This document shows, piece by piece, positions 1 through 11,061 of a stretch of DNA of 64,000 nt. The DNA is from Paramacrobiotus metropolitanus (Eukaryota > Tardigrada > Eutardigrada > Parachela > Macrobiotidae). Where the stretch lies: the NCBI RefSeq assembly GCF_019649055.1, contig NW_026570225.1, positions 1,116,001 through 1,180,000 on the forward strand, read 5' to 3'. The notes under the pieces were generated by a model that had not been told where the DNA came from, did no database searches, and saw only the letters and a list, made by a program, of their open reading frames with translations. Each line of letters begins with the position of its first letter. Position 1 is the stretch's first letter. The position numbers and the translations under genes were made by a program.

Positions 1-1134
1 TCATGTAACACGAGACTGTAGTGCTTAAATGCATTAACACTCTTGGTCATTCATTACGTTGTATGCAAACAACCAGCCTCCCGGAGCCATTTACTTAGCA
101 CCCGTGCTTTGGAACCTCGGAGGATGCCGGTGCTTGACACCGAGAAGGCAGTAGCCCACCTACCGGATAAAGTGTTTTAAAAGCATTTGCCACTAAAAGC
201 CTTATCCTTTGGGTTGGCTGGCTAACGCATATATGATAATGATACACATCGCTGCCGTAAATCGCGTCTTCGTCGACGACGGTTTAAGGTCACGAAAACA
301 TGAGCAAGTAATTTCAAATTGCAGACACCACTGCGATGTATTATAATAACAAACACCATGGCTAGTTCTGAGTTTCGTACGCTCGCCAACTTTTTTTTAC
401 ACCCATAGATTTAACATTGAAAAATTATAACAAGGTGATGTTGATTTTTTTTAAATATCTGCATTGTTGGCCGCGCGTGATGCGAGATTTTTTCAATGTA
501 AAATCAAATTTACTGCTTCGTCGCTTGCTTTAATAACCGCAAAAACACCATTCGCCGCTACAGCGTGAGTGTGCGATGAATGAGAATAAGTTGTGATGAG
601 GGAATGTAAACCAAGCGCTGAAGACAATAATATGATTGTATTTTGTATGTGAATATATAAGTAATAATACCTTCCCGTCCAAAACATACCAAACGTTTTT
701 AGAATGTAAATTAGCCGCAAGAGGAAAATGTTTTTGCGATGCTAAGAAGTCCGGAAAGGACTAGCGTCTTCTTCTTCTTGCGTCTTGTATATTACAATTC
801 ATCAGACCTAATTCCTAAAAACATAACAGCTTGACGCTCAACAGAATAATGATAATGATGAATAGGCAGGAAAATATTAGGAGTCTTCAAGTGGTTATTT
901 TCGCATACCTGCTCAGTTTATTTAGCCAAGCAATGAAAAATATTTGCATGAACGCGGTGTCATTTGCAAGTCAGAATATTCAACTGCTGTCCGTTCGGTC
1001 CGACAGTCTGGCAATTTCCGAATGTTGGTCTTGTTCTGAATATAGCACTTTTACTAATTAAAATAATATTCCACAGTAGCGAAATATTGTTCGGAAAATT
1101 ATTACTCGAAAGCTCAGACATTTTATTAACTGCA
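1..1134. other. AT-rich spacer at window start
   Basis: I see no gene I can support here. A GC-richer patch around 99-180 reads through to a stop after a possible splice acceptor (ttacttag) and could be the last exon of a gene lying mostly outside the window, but nothing else supports this. The rest is AT-rich and lacks convincing open frames. Confidence 0.4.
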
Positions 1135-2369
1135 ATGTCAATACGGCGCGAAGATCTTCTGTTGCTAATCCACTTTCTTGTCAGTTTGATGGTCAGTTCG
1201 GCTATAATCCATGCGGCACCGTTATTCGAGGAGCAGTCATCCCAGGATTTCACCCTGCCTCCCGCAACCGATTGGACAAGCCCACCGGCATTTTTTACCT
1301 TTCCGCAGGCCGCCTTCACTGAATCTCCAGTTTTTGATCAAACTACGAATCAAGTATGTTACTGAGGTCTAACATAATTTTGCCTAATTAACTGCCCGTG
1401 TGTGTATTATGGCATGTTCATGCTCTTTTGTTTTGCTAGCAGCAGTTTCCTACTTTCTCCCAAGTGATATCGACAGAATCACCCGTTTTTGAACAACTGA
1501 CCAGCCAGGTATTTTACAAGTATACTTGCAGCAATCTTTACTTGCACCAACTAACCTCATAACCTCATAATTGCATAACCCTGCAATATGCACCGGCTTG
1601 GCTTTTGAATTTGTAAAGTCCGCCTATTTTAAATACTTTATACGTAAAAACTTGCAGTAATTACCTACCGGACAAAAAAGAGATTTTACAAAAGTACCTT
1701 GATACCAAAATTAATTCAATTTATTAATGACGCCGGTTAGAGTGTATTATGCAGCTGTGCCTTACTGCTAGGTCGACTATATATCATGTCACCTTTGATC
1801 ACTTAGAACACACGTTATACATAATGTACACCCACGTGTATTGTTCGAAAATTTTCATAAGATACAAAAATTCTCATAAGATTTTTAGACGACTGAAGCA
1901 TGTGATTTACGCATGCAATGAATTTGTGTAGAGCTGGACCAACATTCCCGAGCCAAACAGCTTACCTATCAGCCCGAATGCCGATGGTGCAGCACTCATC
2001 CACAACGCTACATCAGGGCCTGTAAACATTCCTCCCAGTCGGGAAGAGGAACTGCAGGCCATCAAAGACACGATGGTAACCGGTGTGACCGCCATCCGTG
2101 ACTCCCTGCTGCACTTAATCACCTTCGTCATGGGCGGCGCCAAAAGTCTGATCGAACAGCAAGTGGGCAAGGTGGCGGACGCCGTGCACAATACGCTCAA
2201 TCGCACCGCCGCCATCAAAGACAACATCCTCGCCGCCGGAAGCGGCATCGCACAGACGTTCGGTCACTCCATGGGACAGAGTAAAAATATCACACATGAT
2301 TTGTTTACTACCATTTTTCATGGTCAACCCATGCTGCCTGGCAATTACGCTTTGCACAATCGACATTAG
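1135..2369 (+). CDS. Small secreted helical protein, tandem family member A
   Basis: Exons 1135-1353, 1443-1508 and 1932-2369 join in phase 0 with GT..AG introns to give about 240 aa. Residues 1-28 are a signal peptide (basic start, hydrophobic LLLLIHFLVSLMV core, likely cleavage near HAAP). The mature part has a Pro/Ser/Thr-rich stretch, then about 85 residues of predicted amphipathic helix containing VTAIRDSLLHLITFVM and HNTLNRTAAIK. The same helical block occurs in the genes at 3714-4810 and 5970-7036, so this is the first of a tandem cluster. Exon 2 (22 codons) repeats the end of exon 1 (TESPVFDQ versus TESPVFEQ), so it is probably a duplicated exon. There are N-x-S/T sites in the helical part. 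A polyadenylation signal AATAAA lies at 2494. I do not recognise the family and assign no function beyond secretion. Small extra exons in the second intron cannot be excluded. Confidence 0.72.
1354..1931 (+). other. Introns of secreted gene A, with duplicated mini-exon
   Basis: The mini-exon at 1443-1508 (66 bp, phase 0 on both sides) sits between an 89-bp and a 423-bp intron. Its translation aligns with the last 21-22 residues of exon 1 (shared core TESPVF, then D/E-Q, then T-N/S-Q). Symmetric phase means it can be added or skipped without disturbing the frame. Confidence 0.6.
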
Positions 2370-3713
2370 TGCTTATCGATGTTAATAATTATAATCACAA
2401 GATTATAGTTATGGGAAGTCAGCTCGCTAAGAGCAACCATCCTAATCCCGACAGTAAATTTTCCTTCTTTCAGTGTTTTATTTACACTAGCGAAATAAAA
2501 AATGCATTGTCGTTGGGATGGAGACTTTATATTACATAGATACAGTTTTTTTAATTTTCTATAACGATACATTTAAATAATACAAGCTGCAAATACTTAT
2601 AATATATAAGTGTTATTCCAGTTTATATATAACAATCCATTTCGATATAACTACTGACTACTGTATTTATTATTAGTAACGGGATGCTTTTTATCGCGCT
2701 GACAAAAGTCCGACAGTTTATCCCCGTTCTTGAAATCTGTAACCTCAAACTTGAACTTTGTGTTTAGTTTTTGAAGGTTTTTACTTTTGAAAAGTGAGTC
2801 CGCGTATGATTTTCTGTTATTGGGCTGGCTATTGTCCAATAGACAAAATTGGGATTTTGAAAGTGATCAGGTACCACATTTTTCGGGGTACTGGGTCTCA
2901 GCTCTCAAGATACTAAATAATATTTAGTTTCGTCATTAAAATACGCTATTCCGTACCTACGAGAGCTTTGCAATTTCCGAGAAATAGCATGGGAATAATA
3001 CAATGATTACAATCATTGTATAACACGAATCATATGTATATCTATGTAAATGTCCGAACCCATGCACTCAAATCATAATTACTGTAAATAGCACCAAACC
3101 TTAGGTTATTAGAGTTGGCCCTATATATCTACACTAATTGTCTTGGATTTGCAGTACTGTAGCTGATGTGTAGCTGATGTTCTACACAATCTTAGCATTT
3201 GGCGGACGTTTCCAAATTGTTATTATCGGTAAACGACGAGTGACAAAACCATTCAAAATATGCAGATTAAGCGTCTGGTAGTAACAGTAATACTCGTAAT
3301 TATATTTGTTTATGCAAGTTGTTACACACGCAACCTCTCGTTGGCAGACTGCTGGAAGTGTCTGCCGGAAGACAAACTATCGTTATTTTATAGTAACGTG
3401 CAACCAGTAGGTTAGTCGAAAAACACGCAATTTGCCACAAAACTCCGGTCAAGTTTCAACAGACCATGTTGACATAAAAGCATCTGTCGGCCTATTAAAG
3501 GAAAACATTAAAATGTTACGCGGTATATTACGAGTTACGTTGCTGCTTATATCCTGAGGTGCTGCATCTCAATCAAAGAAGCTTCGTACATCTGCTCTGT
3601 GACTAGATGGAGACGTCGCTGTTGATATTAGAAAACAAATCGGTTATCGTATAACGCATCTTTTATTACGCTTCTCTGCTTTTTCAGTTGGACTTTTACC
3701 GATATTTTTCAAA
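2370..3713. other. Spacer between secreted genes A and B
   Basis: AT-rich spacer. It contains the small secreted-peptide ORF listed separately at 3260-3415 and a short inverted repeat near 2999-3022 (TACAATGATT / AATCATTGTA). An exact TACTCGTA octamer lies at 3291, inside that small ORF. Nothing else is supported. Confidence 0.5.
3260..3415 (+). CDS. Possible 51-aa secreted peptide
   Basis: A short open frame encodes a basic start (MQIKR), a strong hydrophobic core (LVVTVILVIIFVYASC) typical of a signal peptide, and a roughly 30-residue mature peptide with a CxxC motif (ADCWKCLPEDK). It lies about 300 bp upstream of gene B in a cluster of secreted proteins. The frame ends at a TAG in GTAGGTTAG. 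GTAGGT is also a usable donor in phase 0, and gene B's signal exon uses the same hexamer, so this could instead be the first exon of a longer or decayed family member. It has no recognised homologue, and an ORF of this size could be chance, so confidence is limited. Confidence 0.33.
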   Translation: MQIKRLVVTVILVIIFVYASCYTRNLSLADCWKCLPEDKLSLFYSNVQPVG

Positions 3714-4810
3714 ATGCTCTTCTTTCAAACCCATCCGGGAAACATCCTTGTGTTCGTGGCAGTGGCTGTTATTGTGGGATATTCAAGTGTGGTGGCGGCT
3801 CCATCTGCTTTTTCCGGTGGCTCGTCAGTGGCTGCCACTGATGACACCCCGTACGACTCAGATGTAGGTTCAAAAAACACTTGTACGTTCCTACAACTTA
3901 AATTTATTTAAGAATTAAGAACAGGTTTTGACTGTCATAAAATAAATGAGAAGTATCTGGAATAACTCATCTGCATCCAAATTTTCGAACCAAACAATCT
4001 GCCATATATTAAACCAATAATTAATTTGAATTCCTTTAATGAAGCAGTATGAAGCCGGTTTCTATTGTTAATGCTTTTTAAGGGTACGAGTATGTTTGAT
4101 AACGGAGTATGAAGATTAATTGGAATTTTCTTTTGCTTCCGCCAGAGGTTAGTAAACAACTTACCTAATTGTTTAAAAAAGTATTTTTGCAAAGGTGCAT
4201 GTATTGTTATTAGTATTAATACACATTGATTCATACATTTCGATTAGTTAATATTATTTTTATTTATCCAAAGATTAGTTCTATGGTTTACTGCAAGATT
4301 GTGATTAAGTTATGCGCTTGTTGAAATACATGCGAAAGGTCATCGTTGATTGTCTTCCTTTGACGAACAATAATCTAAGACGTCCGGTTTGTTTTACAGC
4401 CGGACAACTACACTTCTTCGTTTGAAGATTCCGATCATCACACACCGGAAGTTCCTGATCTGCGCATTCCGTCAGTGAAAATTCGCGACAAGGATGTGCA
4501 CGATGTACAAAGTGTCTTAATCGGCGGTGTAACAACCGTTCAGAATTCACTGATCAATTTCCTTTCGGGTATCTTTGACAGCGTGAAGAAGGTGATTGAA
4601 ACTAGCTCCGGAAAAGTGGTCAACATTCTTAATGACTCCGTCAATCGTACAAATGCGGTCAATGCGGATTATCTGGCGACCGGAAAAGAAATTGTGGACA
4701 CGTTCAGCCAGTCCTTCAAGAACAGCACAAAACTGACGAAGAATTTAGTAGGGGCTTTTTCTTCGCGTGGTGGTGGAGGAAAAGCGCTGGATGACGTTGA
4801 TTTCGATTGA
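3714..4810 (+). CDS. Small secreted helical protein, tandem family member B
   Basis: Exons 3714-3863 and 4400-4810 join in phase 0 to give about 186 aa. Exon 1 carries the signal peptide (hydrophobic ILVFVAVAVIVGYSSVV, likely cleavage near VAAP). Exon 2 encodes an acidic linker, then the helical block shared with genes A and C (VTTVQNSLINFLSGIF, then NDSVNRTNAVN about 30 residues later), and ends in a Gly-rich tail plus an acidic C-terminus (DDVDFD). The acceptor gttttacag is almost identical to the one used by gene C, and the intron sits in the same place and phase, which supports origin by gene duplication. There are no cysteines in the mature part and several N-x-S/T sites. Likely extracellular; function unknown. 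Confidence 0.78.
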
Positions 4811-5969
4811 ACAGTTCGAAACGCACTCCAGTACGGTTTAATGAAAACCGGGTATCGGAAAATCTAACTAAATCTTTCCGTATTGCATTGTCCAAAAAGA
4901 TGTTTTGCTCTAAAATAATTATGAACTGGATTTTTGGATATTAGTGATGACAATAAGCTCTTCTCTTTCCGAGCCGTGGCATTCACATGCATGTACGTAT
5001 ACGGTTTTATAGTATTATGACTATTGTTATTGGTTGCGGTACGCGTGAAAACATCTATTACAAACTGTCTCGTACGGTTATTACAACCGACCGCATTAAA
5101 AGTTTTTCAGTCCGAATAATATTTACGAACAACAAGCATGGGCGCATTTTAAACCGATTTCGTTATATTATAATAACGGGGCAACAGTTTCCGAGCCTCA
5201 ACTATATTGCTATTTAAAACAAAATTGATACTGACGACATAACAAAGCTGAATGGACGTACAACGTACAGAAATAAGCCTGTTTATTTATTGTGATAATG
5301 CTAAACAAGTAGGATAGTGTAATTAATGAGATATTCGTGCGATGCATGCTTTACGCTTGCGAAGTGATAAGTGGGGATTGTTGACCTGTAAGCCGAGATA
5401 ATTACGTGGAACATTTGATCATGAGAAGCACCAACAAACTTAAAGCAAATCAAAGTGGGAATGTTAATTTCCTGACAATATTATCTTCTGTCTTGGCCGT
5501 TAATGAATATCTCGCTTCTGATGAGCCAAATTTTAAGCCAAAAAACACTAAGTTAATTAACAAAAAGATCAGCTGCAACGCCGAATGCAGCTGCAGAATC
5601 ACGGCATATAACTGAAATCGGGGTAAATGAAATCTTAACCTGCGGTAATATGTTTGCACACGATGATCGGTTGCATTGCCTTTACATTGTACAACTATGC
5701 TGCACCTATATAATATTTGCATTTCATTCATTATATCACTAGCAGGTTCAATAAAAAAAATAGCCAGACATTGAGTATTAATTCTGCAGTTAAAAGAGTG
5801 CATTACTGCGCAATTTATGCCTTAGGCGTCTTGTTTTTCTCATAATGTACCCATTGCACCGCACTCGCGCAAGCAAATTCTGCGACAGTTTCAGTTCGTC
5901 TATAAGTTTTACAGATACGTACACAGAATCTGTCTACAAACATTTTTGATAGACTGCCTTGATTTTAGG
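4811..5969. other. Spacer between secreted genes B and C
   Basis: AT-rich DNA with no supported gene. The short open frames present lack signal peptides, splice support or composition shifts. Confidence 0.5.
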
Positions 5970-7036
5970 ATGAATTCCTTTGTACTCACCGCAGCACTGT
6001 TAATATTATGGGGATGTGCCAGTGTCTCTGCCGCTCCGAAACCGAAACCAGGAGCTGGTAAACCGGCGAAAGCACGGTCCGCCTACGCGCGGAGTGAATC
6101 AAATGCCACCGAGGTAAGCATTTAGACTAATAAGCATACTTTCCCAGAAAAAACGAATTCAGTTAAGTGCTTCTCTAATCCACGTCCATATTATTTCGTC
6201 TATGCGTTGAAAAATTCGTAATACTTTGTTTATGACAGATCGAAATTAAATAATGCGTTTATGACCTTTACCAGAACCGATACTTCCTGCACTAGTATAG
6301 TCAAACAAGTTACAATGCGCAACGTAGTAACTGCATATATGCTGCAGTATTAACAGCTTATTAGAGACAAGGACACAAATACCGTATACATTTTCCACAA
6401 ACAGAAAGGAACGATAAAACGGTTATAACGGTATTCTAATTATATATGCGGTTGCACCGATTTGCCGCCACCATTTTTTGTTGTGTTCGTATCGCGTCCG
6501 GTTCAGTCCAAGCTTTTTGTCTGCAAGCACAAGCATTCAGCAGCAAGGAAGCCACTTCGGCATATTGGCGCCGTTGCTGTTTGTTGGAACAGATTTTAAA
6601 TTTTTTTGTTTTACAGCCTTCTGGATCCGACAAACATGACCCAGCTGCAAAACCAGATGACAATGCGATGAATATCCCGCCGATTCCCCCATTTCCCGCC
6701 GACAACGACGTCCAGACCTTCCAGGACAGCGCAATCAGCAGTGTATCGTCCATACAAGACTCTCTGGTGTCCTTTATCGGCGAAATTTTCTCCATTGTCA
6801 AGAGCGTCTTCCAGACCACCACGGTCAAAGGTGCAGGTTTGATTCAGGAATCCATTAACCAGACCAATGCAGTTAACAGCAGAATTAATGCACTGACAAA
6901 GGACCTCACTGACGCTGGGAATAAAGCGGTCGCTAAAGCGTCCAAATTTGGGGAGGATATTGGCAGCGCTGTTTCTGGTGAGAAGCACGAAAAGCCGGCC
7001 GGCAAGCCAGAAAAGCCGAAAGGGAAAAAACCCTGA
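5970..7036 (+). CDS. Small secreted helical protein, tandem family member C
   Basis: Exons 5970-6113 and 6617-7036 join in phase 0 to give about 187 aa. The signal peptide is at residues 1-21 (VLTAALLILWGCASVSA, cleavage before APKPKP). The mature start is Pro/Lys-rich. The helical block (VSSIQDSLVSFIGEIF, then QESINQTNAVN) aligns without large gaps to genes A and B, and the C-terminus is a Lys/Pro-rich tail (KPAGKPEKPKGKKP). Gene B has a Gly-rich tail and gene A neither, so the tails diverge while the central helix is kept. The donor is a strong GTAAGC and the acceptor gttttacag follows a pyrimidine run. A polyadenylation signal lies at 7210. Family not recognised; it is predicted to be secreted. 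Confidence 0.78.
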
Positions 7037-10000
7037 ATTCCAACTGTCATCAACGGAACACTTTTTTAGGCTACACTTGGATTGAGCAGAATTCAATGTG
7101 TCACCTGACAAAGCACAAGGTTATTATACAACTTTTTTGCATAATAATATGAAACAGTGTGTTCTTTCACCTTTCCGTTGTGCATAAAATACACCCAGCT
7201 AAGTATTTTAATAAAACGACGAAAAGAAAGTGATTCAATTAATTCGAGTGGAATTGTAGCTAAGGAAGAATGACTACTAAACCAAATTACAGCAACGAAT
7301 AATTGAGTTAATCGAAGCATTGTTAATTTGAGGGACATCCTGCTGGAGGTAATTATGCACATAGACAGGATTTCTACATGGACATACGGTATAACCCCCG
7401 CTTACAGAATTCTATATAGCAATTTACAGTATGGTCCAAACACTTCTTTTGCAGTCACAGTTCTGCCATAATTCATGATGTTATCGATGCAAAACTTTTA
7501 TGTAGCTCGGACAGTCAGTTTGCTTCAATCTTCTTAATTCACAGACTGGGAGCTGTAGAAAAAGATACCTCAGAATGGTTTTCAGTTTTATTTTTAATTT
7601 TAGCAGTTAAAAAAATAGCAATATATCATTATCCACAGGACCAATTGCAAAATTTAATTAGGTTGCTGTCGCCTTTGCGTTACTCCCGGTTTTCTGTAAT
7701 GCTGTATCAAAGAATTTCTTTTAACGGATTCCTGGGAAAAAACCGACAGAATGATAAAGATTATCGACTTACGTTAGAAACAAAGCGAGCTCGTACTAAA
7801 ACAACTGGCCAACTAGCGGGCAAAAGCAGCATTTGGAATAATTTCCAAACGGAAAAACAACAAAATTATTGCTAAATTTTATACTGCATGTTCGCATTAA
7901 GTTCTGTGCAAGACAGTGTATACTCGTACATTAAAGGTACAGTTGTACACAGACATCAAAGGAATGCTCTAAACCTGCTACCGGTGATCCATAGGGATAT
8001 TCGATCCAGGAATATTTTATCTGTAGGCTCACCCGATGAGCAGCTTCGATGAAGAACCCTACAACGATATTTATTAGCGTAGTAAAAAATACAGGTTAAC
8101 ATTAAACATTCAGCTCGTAACGAGGTTTTTGGGTTCAGAAAATGCAAACTACTGGTGCCGAACTTTATTGCCAAATAAATACAGTAGTGTATCACATGTA
8201 TTGACATGTGAGGGTTGCAAATACCGGTAGCTGTAATTACCACAAATGGTGATTATATCTTCCAGCAGTTACTACATATTTTGTAAATAAAAAGTCCTGC
8301 GGCTTATATTTATAAATAAAAAATCCAATGGCAAGATATTGAACTAGTAAACCATGTCACGCTCGTGCTGATTCAGAATAATTTGTTATTATATTTATCA
8401 CACATTTTCCTGTATATCACAAAGGTCATGGCGTGAATGTTCGCACATGGCATTAAGGAGACTGCTTTTCTTAAGTATAATACGATTTCATACATGAGCT
8501 TTTTCGTTAGGGCTACGAACGCTCTATATATGTTTCTTACACATAACTATGCGAACTTCCGGTTAAATCAATGTTCGGTGGTTAAGAAAAGCCATGCCCT
8601 GTACTGCGCATTATCAATGCGCAATCAATATACATGAGAAATGATCATAGTGAGGCAGGCAAGAAGAAAGAGAGTATAATATGCAACATCTTGACGAGTC
8701 TAATTTTTTACATGTTCCAGTGGCTGTCCCGTTCCGCGACGAGGCCGACCGGGAAGAGGGACGCTGCCGCATCCGGATGGAGGGAGAGAAACAGTAGTGG
8801 TCATATGCATAAATCAATTGCGCTTTTCCAATTACACGCCGAAATCTGTACGAAGTATGCTTAACAGATTCAGCAGTGTATACATAAGCCGCGGCTCAGC
8901 ATAACCTAATGGTGAGTACGATAACGCGGCAGTGTGAGCGCGTCCAGGACACACACAAACATCCACACATCCACTCGACAGTTAAGCCAATATTGTGGTC
9001 GACCACAACGCTGCCTGGGAATCCCTGACGTTAGAAACCTTGTGCTAATAAAAGTGATGAATACACATCCCCGAGGGACATTGCAAGCACACTAACTTGG
9101 CATGGATTTTCCATCAGACAAATGGACGTTTGACTTGGAATTAAGCAGCAGTTAACTTCTTTTCATGTCACCTGTCATAAATTTTTAATTCTCTTCGGTA
9201 AGACTAAGGTAAGACACTTTCTTGCCCTAATTGGACAGCTTCGAACTAACTTCCACGGAACAAAAGAAACTCTTTTTCTGGAAGAACGTTTTCTTTTTCT
9301 AGCATGGTGGGGTCATTCCATAGCATAACTTGCGACGTGATTCACGCTTTCCGACATCTTCCTTTAATGCAGCTCTTGATAAAACGCATTACACCAGAAT
9401 GAAAGCATTTGTAACACATTTAAGCGCATATTGTTCCAAACTGCATGACACTGCATGAAAAAACAATAAACAGCCTTATTTGAAATATTATTTCTTCATC
9501 TACACGTGTAGATGAAGAAATATATACACTGAATATATACACTGAAGAAATATATATACACTCATAATATTACACTGAAATATGTACAGTGTGTTATAAT
9601 TTCCGGCTCCTTTTATTTCTTGACAGGTTAAATTAACACCTTCAGAACGTATCAGGCACTGGCTTATATTGTGCGCTTCTTCTAGTGCTACGTTACCAAT
9701 AAATGCACAGAATTTGTGTACTTATTGATAACTTAATGTAAGTTTAAGTCTAAAGGTAGTTTGTCCGTTCAGCGTAGTGGCCATTTTATTTTGCTACACC
9801 GGGATCAGTTGTAGTATTAGTATATCTGTATAGTGATAAGTTGTTTAGATGGGTTTCTCCAAATTTTGTGATATCAAAAACTGTATCTGCATAACAACAT
9901 TAACCCGCGCATAGCACTAAATGAATTTCGCACAATTATAATCGTCTGCATGCTGCAAGATTTGGTGGTCTAACTCGTTTGCGGTAGAAATGTAAAAAGT

Positions 10001-11061
10001 ATTAGACAAATATCGTATTTTATCGCTGATTGGCAAGATCAGGAACTGTACTATACAACAGCTGGTGGTCTTCCCTTGCGGCTACACTGCACCGCACTGC
10101 ACCGACCCCACACTCAGCACATCTATCTCCATAAGATCCCGTCCCCGACCCAGGCAGCAGCTGTCGGCGATGATCCCGCTCATCCACCGCCAACGATCCC
10201 CCACTCGTGCGCCTCCCACTTTTCCGGAGTTACAGCTTCTGGCTATAAGCCATTGACTTCGTATTTACATACACACATTACAAGCCATACAATTAAAATC
10301 TGTCATTCTGACAGTGCACTCTATGGGAACATTTCCACGGCTATGGCCCCATGAATTTCCCATATAAGTAGCAGTACGCGCGGTATATGCACGCTCCGCC
10401 GGTCGCTACTGTTTTATCCGTATACTGGTCCGATTTATATGCACGGTAACTGACAGTCAGATATCTTCGACACATAAATAACATGCATGAACACTTTCCT
10501 ACATATCACTTAAAGAAATGAGACATTTCCCTTTTATCCCCCACAACACACATCCCATTCAATCTGGCCAATATTGATTCAACTGCCTTGCCACTGTATA
10601 CTGTGGCCGGGGACGATCGGCATTGTTTGTACACGGGAAAAGCGAGACCGGCACTTTTTGCCCAGCACACCCTGACGCGCGCGTTTGGATACAGTGTTCT
10701 TTGTCATTGCGGTCAAATTTCAAATGAGTGAGAGTTATACGCCAGCGCCGTGGCCTGCAGACCGGGAAGAACGCTCTGATACCGCGTGGATAAATCATTG
10801 TCCTCATCGGTGGATATACACAGTACGTCTGTTTACTTCGAAAACATCCCGTCCCCGTGCAATTCAGTATTCATGTCAGAGAGATTTTATGCCCATACCA
10901 AAACACACACAACCGGCATTTTAATGGGATTATCTCCTGTAGGCAATCCGCTGCAGCGCTCCTCACTCGTCCATGCACGCCGGTCAGCATGGGCGTGGCC
11001 TAAGAATGTCCATTGTCAATTGCCGGTTTCCGGTTCCGTGCGGCTGTTGCGCTCATGACGG
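7037..11061. other. Long spacer upstream of the UNC-93-like gene
   Basis: No gene could be supported in about 4 kb. A GC-richer patch at about 8720-8800 follows a plausible acceptor (catgttccag) and reads open for some 25 codons, so it might be an isolated exon. A C-rich stretch at 10060-10260 and GC-richer DNA at 10560-11060 may be 5' untranslated or promoter sequence of the next gene. The 34-bp palindrome at 9489-9522 lies here, followed by short imperfect repeats of gaagaaatatatacact to about 9560. Confidence 0.4.
9489..9522. repeat. Perfect 34-bp palindrome centred on CACGTG
   Basis: The left arm TATTTCTTCATCTACAC is the exact reverse complement of the right arm, with no spacer. The centre TACACGTGTA contains an E-box (CACGTG). 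Part of the right arm is repeated directly downstream (GAAGAAATATA), so the region may have grown by replication slippage. Confidence 0.9.

Noticed and set aside
99-180. Possible terminal coding exon at the window start
   Set aside because: An acceptor-like ttacttag and an open frame to TAA exist, but 27 codons without homology or a visible partner exon are not enough.
8721-8796. GC-rich open stretch after an acceptor-like catgttccag
   Set aside because: No recognisable protein, no usable donor and no partner exon; left as a note in the spacer.
10065-10354. Overlapping open frames in a C-rich stretch
   Set aside because: The frames look like by-products of low-complexity C-rich DNA; two overlapping frames are equally open and neither resembles a protein.
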